Shown: in pieces, positions 52,376-64,000 of the stretch
How positions within the stretch are numbered: the first letter of the stretch is position 1
How the letters are laid out: each line of letters begins with the position of its first letter
Assembly (NCBI GenBank): GCA_012295275.1
Contig: CM022668.1
Span: 1,955,637 to 2,019,636 of the forward strand
Source: Chrysomallon squamiferum
Taxonomy: Eukaryota > Mollusca > Gastropoda > Neomphalida > Peltospiridae
DNA: 64,000 bases
Reading direction: 5' to 3'
Notes under the pieces: generated by a model
The model's input: only the letters and a program-made list of their open reading frames with translations
Told to the model about the DNA's origin: nothing
Database searches by the model: none
Made by a program: the position numbers and the translations under genes

Positions 52376-55169
52376 TATATACAGCATATCCTTATTTTCC
52401 GAAATGTAGTCCGAAGAATGTAGAATATATGGTCTTGCCAGAATATTTCTTCTGCTGGAGTTTGGGATAACTTGGAAATTAAAACTGTATATATTGGATT
52501 CACTGTAAAGTTGTTCGCCTTATTTAATTCTGAGTTATTCTTCAGAAACAGATCTGAAAAATTCTAACTTATGTTTTTAATTGCGATGAGGAAGTAAATT
52601 TAATGTTAATTTAATATTAATTTATAAGCATATGACATCTGTGTAAAGGTCTGGACATGTCTCTTGAATTATTTCAGCAGTTACGGTGTATTAAACTAGT
52701 ATGTAATATCAGCGATTGTTGTTATTCCACAATCAGTGATATATTTAATAAATAAAATTTTATTGTCTTAGTTGATAACCGGATTATGAAATAACGGTTG
52801 TATTAGTATTTGAGTAATACTTTGATTTAGAAACCTTTTCAGTACTGGAAGCTATATTCCACACAGATAATAATTATGCACAAACAGGATTTATTTTTTT
52901 TATCAAATAGATTTACCATAATTACATAACTGAAAACAATAAATATCATAAATTAATAGTCATGTACTTTTAAAGAAATTCTGTCATTTTATATTTAAAT
53001 TACTGATTTAAATTAATGAACAATATATATATATATATATATTATTTATAGTTTAATTGGAAAACAATCGTCTTAAATTGAACATTTTGAATATTTCAAC
53101 ATCTTGATTAATTTATTTCTAATCACAGTAGAATATTTAATTTGGTTTGTTTTCTCACATAAACTTATCAAAACATTTCTGAACTTCTTTCTCGGCTCTC
53201 TCTGGTATATTGATTGATTGCCACAGTTTAGTTATTAATAAAATATTTCAAAAGGTAGCTTTACCTTTCAGTGTCAGCTTTCTTTGTTTCCATAAATTAT
53301 TTTTTCTTTTCTTTTCCAATTAAGATTTCCGATATATTTGTTAAACCTAAACACCTTTCTCATTTTCAGTAAAGTGGAACCTGACTTGTACAGACACCAG
53401 TGGGGCCGAGTCAAAGTATCCTCCCGCTCCACTGATAACCCGTTCTAGAGTGTTACAGAAATCTTTGTTACTTAGTAACTGATTACTGAAAAACCTTACT
53501 TTTTTTATTTTAGAAAAGTCTAATTTTTATGAAATGAAATTATGATCACTAAAATTTGAGTAACCTGTGTTGACTTAAACTACAAATTGAAATAATGATT
53601 GAATTATTAAAATGAAGTCAATTGTCAATTCTGCTAACTGTGTGCTACTAAATGTTATTATTAATTCCAAAGACTAAATATTTCATTACAGTCACTTGCT
53701 GTTATATTATATTCACCCTTAACGAATTGTAGATTTGTTGTTTTTTTTGAAAGAAGAAATTCTTTCTCTAACGTTATTTGGGAAGGATCTATTTTTGTTT
53801 TAATCTTAAGCATTCTTCAGCCATCATTACAGCTATCAAAGGTAAAGACATATGGACAGTAATTCGACTTTAAAATTGCTACAGCCCTTCTGTTCTTAGA
53901 CTGATAATTGATATAAAATAATAACTCTTTGTATGTTTCTGTAAAATCATTATCCCAAAAGGTTTCTTGTGAAAAGGTTATATAGAAATGCAGACTTTTA
54001 GTTGCAGCAAATAATGAACTCATCTTCTTAGTATCTCTCAAACCCTTAACCTTTAAAGAAATATATAGCCTTATTGCTTGTATTATTAAACCTTTTTCCC
54101 TTTCGTTCCTTTTCATTTCCATTTTTTAACAAAGTGACAATTTAATTTATGAAAATTACAAACACTATTCCATCATTCACGAATCATGTGACTATCAGGC
54201 TTGCAATTAAAATTCACCTTTGAATGATTGTTATGGTAAAACTGAATCCCCGCCACTATTTGAAATTTCACTGAATAAGGCAAACTGCGAATATCTGACA
54301 AATTTCTGTCATTTACATATTAGAACTTTGAAATTGACATATCTTATGCATGCTCTACAATTGTTTATTATTAATAGATCTCAGTCTAAAATTTGACGAG
54401 AAATTTCATGGATCAATTTGGATTTTGTCAAATATATAACTGCTATAATATCACAACTGTTGCATCGGCAGAGGAAATACTGTTTCAGACTGGTTTTTGT
54501 CTCTCAGTAAAGCCATAGAGCTTAATTTAGTACATTAAAGTAAAACAATAAGTAGAATAAAACGACCAAGCATGAACGGCACTAATTATACTTTAAGCAA
54601 GAAACAATTTATAAAACGATCTACCAACCCAATAAGAAACTTAATCTATAATAAACATCTTAGAAACTTCATAAAATTATAATAGATAGTAACAGTTAAA
54701 TATGTAACAGTATCCACTTAGGTGGTTACGTAATCGATTTACATCAGTTTTAATAAAAGGCGGAGTAACAAGATGAAAAGACAGTCAACACTGACAAATG
54801 ATTCCAGGCTGTCGTTTGTTCTTGCTCTGTGTCGACTTCTACATCAACTAGCTACATCCCCAAAATCAGTTCACAGATCTACATGTCGTAGACTGACGAA
54901 TATTTTGCTGCCCCATCGAAATTCCACAGAATCACTCTGACCAAAAATAAGATAGTTTTAGAATGTATGGGGCACATAAAGATTTACCTGTTATAATAAC
55001 TTTCTGAGTAGAATTAATTGTGCTTGGATATATGTGGTATAAATAGGTGCCGAAAACAAATTCTACTCAGTGTCTTAATTATTAGTTAAAATACTAATAA
55101 TGAAGATATTAACGATATGATAGTGATGACAAAAGATGAGAAGAGATGGTTATGTATTTTTTAATTCTT

Positions 55170-55175
55170 TTTATT
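55170..55175 (-). terminator. candidate poly(A) signal of upstream paralogue
   Basis: AATAAA on the minus strand about 255 bases past the proposed stop at 55428. Confidence 0.3.
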
Positions 55176-55427
55176 ATTTCTTGTTTTTTTTTTTTTGGCT
55201 CGCTCAGAATATCACTTTAACACTAATAGCGAATATTGAATTATCTTCTGTTTTATAACGTGAATGTTAACACAGCGATATATAGTTATTGCTGTATCAA
55301 GAATATCTCTGAATGTCAGTACGTTTGATTACAGTAAACGTAGACACGAATGAAATGTGCGAGTTGATCTGGTATCTGCGATAATGCCGCTTCATGAAGT
55401 AACAATTCTTCTTCTGTCTCTTCGCCA

Positions 55428-63980
<8,553 letters not shown>

Positions 63981-64000
63981 CTGTAATACAGATATAGATT

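Larger units (their letters stand above)
50680..55427. other. intergenic region between the two mosaic genes
   Basis: Holds dispersed repeat copy 3, (GT)n/(GTAT)n at 51660-51960, a CA-rich minisatellite at 52150-52375, a GC-richer conserved-looking patch at 53365-53470, and otherwise AT-rich sequence. The promoter and 5' UTR of the 28.6-50.7 kb gene should lie in its left part. No gene could be supported. Confidence 0.5.

Noticed and set aside
51635-52470. several 60-110-residue His/Thr/Cys/Val-rich frames on both strands
   Set aside because: Pure consequence of CA/GT and CATA microsatellites.
53817-54122. 101-residue minus-strand open frame
   Set aside because: No recognised domain, no splice partners with matching phase, and AT-rich composition like the flanks; could be chance or an old pseudogene.

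Overview
The window is AT-rich, microsatellite-dense animal nuclear DNA. Coding sequence sits in many short exons with GT-AG borders, mostly phase 1, separated by introns of about 0.2-5 kb. The gene content is a KIAA2012 homologue plus two large secreted proteins built from Sushi, HYR, ephrin-receptor-like, TSP1, YWTD and farnesoic-acid-methyltransferase-like modules. With the repeat landscape, this suggests an invertebrate, most likely a lophotrochozoan such as a mollusc. That placement is inference; no ribosomal or mitochondrial marker is present. All recognised genes are on the minus strand, and no tRNA, rRNA or CRISPR array was seen.

Region 1 (198-25173, minus) is a homologue of the uncharacterised vertebrate protein KIAA2012. 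I placed 21 coding exons, about 1,430 codons; the 3' end lies beyond position 1. The first four exons carry the conserved N-terminal region. The rest is mostly charged, serine-rich and probably disordered, with one 386-codon exon and one exon holding 15 tandem octapeptides. Exon 6 appears to contain a frameshift.

Region 2 (25174-28608) is intergenic. It holds the presumed gene 1 promoter (CRE and YY1-like sites), a degraded Tc1-like transposase and tandem repeats.

Region 3 (28609-50663, minus) is a 34-exon gene for a secreted mosaic protein of about 2,090 residues. From N to C terminus: signal peptide, a degenerate HYR-like module, five Sushi, HYR, two Sushi-like, a basic cleavable linker with an unnamed domain, ephrin-receptor-like repeats, a LamG/pentraxin-like fold, EGF, three TSP1, Sushi, a second copy of the unnamed domain, an ephrin-receptor-like repeat, a six-bladed YWTD propeller, an LDLR-type EGF, and a C-terminal FAMeT-like domain. 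The N-terminal half resembles polydom/SVEP1. I do not know a described protein that ends in YWTD-EGF-FAMeT after such a front half; this is the best candidate here for something undescribed.

Region 4 (50680-55427) is intergenic, with a perfect 19-bp-arm palindrome, three related dispersed repeats and CA/GT-rich minisatellites.

Region 5 (55428 to beyond 64000, minus) is a tandem paralogue of the N-terminal half of the region 3 gene: three Sushi, HYR, two Sushi-like, the unnamed-domain linker as one exon, then five ephrin-receptor-like exons and a probable short terminal exon. Its 5' end is outside the window. A pogo/Tigger-like deletion derivative sits in one of its introns.

The two mosaic genes probably encode extracellular matrix or recognition proteins with a shared ancestor. 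The KIAA2012 homologue is an unrelated neighbour.
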